Origin: Comamonas odontotermitis
GTDB taxonomy: Bacteria; Pseudomonadota; Gammaproteobacteria; Burkholderiales; Burkholderiaceae_C
Direction: 5' to 3'
DNA: 64,000 nt
Assembly: GCF_020080045.1 (NCBI RefSeq)
Contig: NZ_CP083451.1
Coordinates: 2,839,001 to 2,903,000, forward strand
Part shown: positions 63,907-64,000 of the stretch, one piece after another
How positions within the stretch are numbered: position 1 is the stretch's first letter
Layout of the letters: each line of letters begins with the position of its first letter
The notes under the pieces: model-generated
What the model saw: only the letters and a program-made list of their open reading frames with translations
Told to the model about the DNA's origin: nothing
Databases searched by the model: none
Program-made: the position numbers and the translations under genes

Positions 63907-64000
63907 CGTCGTTTCCTCGTGGTTGGTATGGTTGCAAAATGGGCAGCAGCGTGCGCTCCGCAAAGGGCGCCGCGCTTTCGCTGGCATCGGTCGATTGTAG

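Overview
The window looks like chromosomal DNA of a GC-rich betaproteobacterium in the family Comamonadaceae, most likely Comamonas or a close relative. The inference rests on gene order and family content: cyoBCD-SURF1 next to a RegB/RegA pair, map-glnD, an ilvB-ilvH-ilvC-pssA-leuA cluster, a sigma factor/DUF3619/DUF3106/RDD operon, and four tRNA-Asn genes. No species-level assignment was possible without a database. Almost everything is core or housekeeping; the mobile DNA is one intact IS3-family element and two copies of a small non-autonomous (MITE-like) element.

Layout. 0-4 kb: end of the cytochrome bo oxidase operon (cyoB 3' end, cyoC, cyoD), SURF1, then the redox two-component system RegB/RegA. 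4-8 kb: a sulfur block (YeiE-like LysR regulator divergent from the YeiH transporter, then O-acetylhomoserine sulfhydrylase), followed directly by MITE-like copy 1. 8-13 kb: OmpW, a DUF808 membrane protein, a tiny self-contained transcription unit for a 22-residue peptide, and a 3-hydroxybutyrate oligomer hydrolase lipoprotein. 13-19 kb: a very large multi-PAS hybrid histidine kinase coupled to a REC-GGDEF diguanylate cyclase. 18.6-19.5 kb: a gene-poor stretch with MITE-like copy 2. 19.5-28.5 kb: purL, map, glnD, def and a DUF454 protein. 28.5-31.6 kb: four identical tRNA-Asn(GTT) genes, aat-bpt (N-end rule transferases) and an IclR regulator. 31.7-42 kb (minus strand): a PBP7-type endopeptidase and a branched-chain amino acid block (ilvB, ilvH, a small membrane protein, ilvC, pssA, leuA, second leuA). 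A leucine leader peptide and terminator/antiterminator lie in front of the first leuA. 42-46 kb: an uncharacterised ECF-like sigma factor operon, diacylglycerol kinase and a LOG-type phosphoribohydrolase. 46-47 kb: the IS3-family element. 47-64 kb: MHS transporter, ornithine cyclodeaminase-family enzyme, XRE-cupin regulator, glnB, nadE, threonine aldolase-like enzyme, a FemAB/GNAT-like protein, CsbD, two unrelated isocitrate dehydrogenases around a DUF192 protein, arfB, an aldo/keto reductase with a divergent LysR regulator, and Fe-superoxide dismutase.

How it fits together. Nitrogen status links glnD (PII uridylyltransferase) with glnB (PII, target Tyr51 present), both in this window. Leucine supply is probably sensed by ribosome stalling on a leader with four CTA codons. 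Respiratory/redox state is probably sensed by RegB, which keeps its quinone motif and redox cysteine. The most interesting non-gene signals are the leu attenuator, the MITE-like pair, the 22-codon mini-unit at 10.1-10.4 kb, and a degenerate 'gctatcaaaaa...atagc' repeat that recurs just after stop codons and seems to have contributed codons to purL and bpt.
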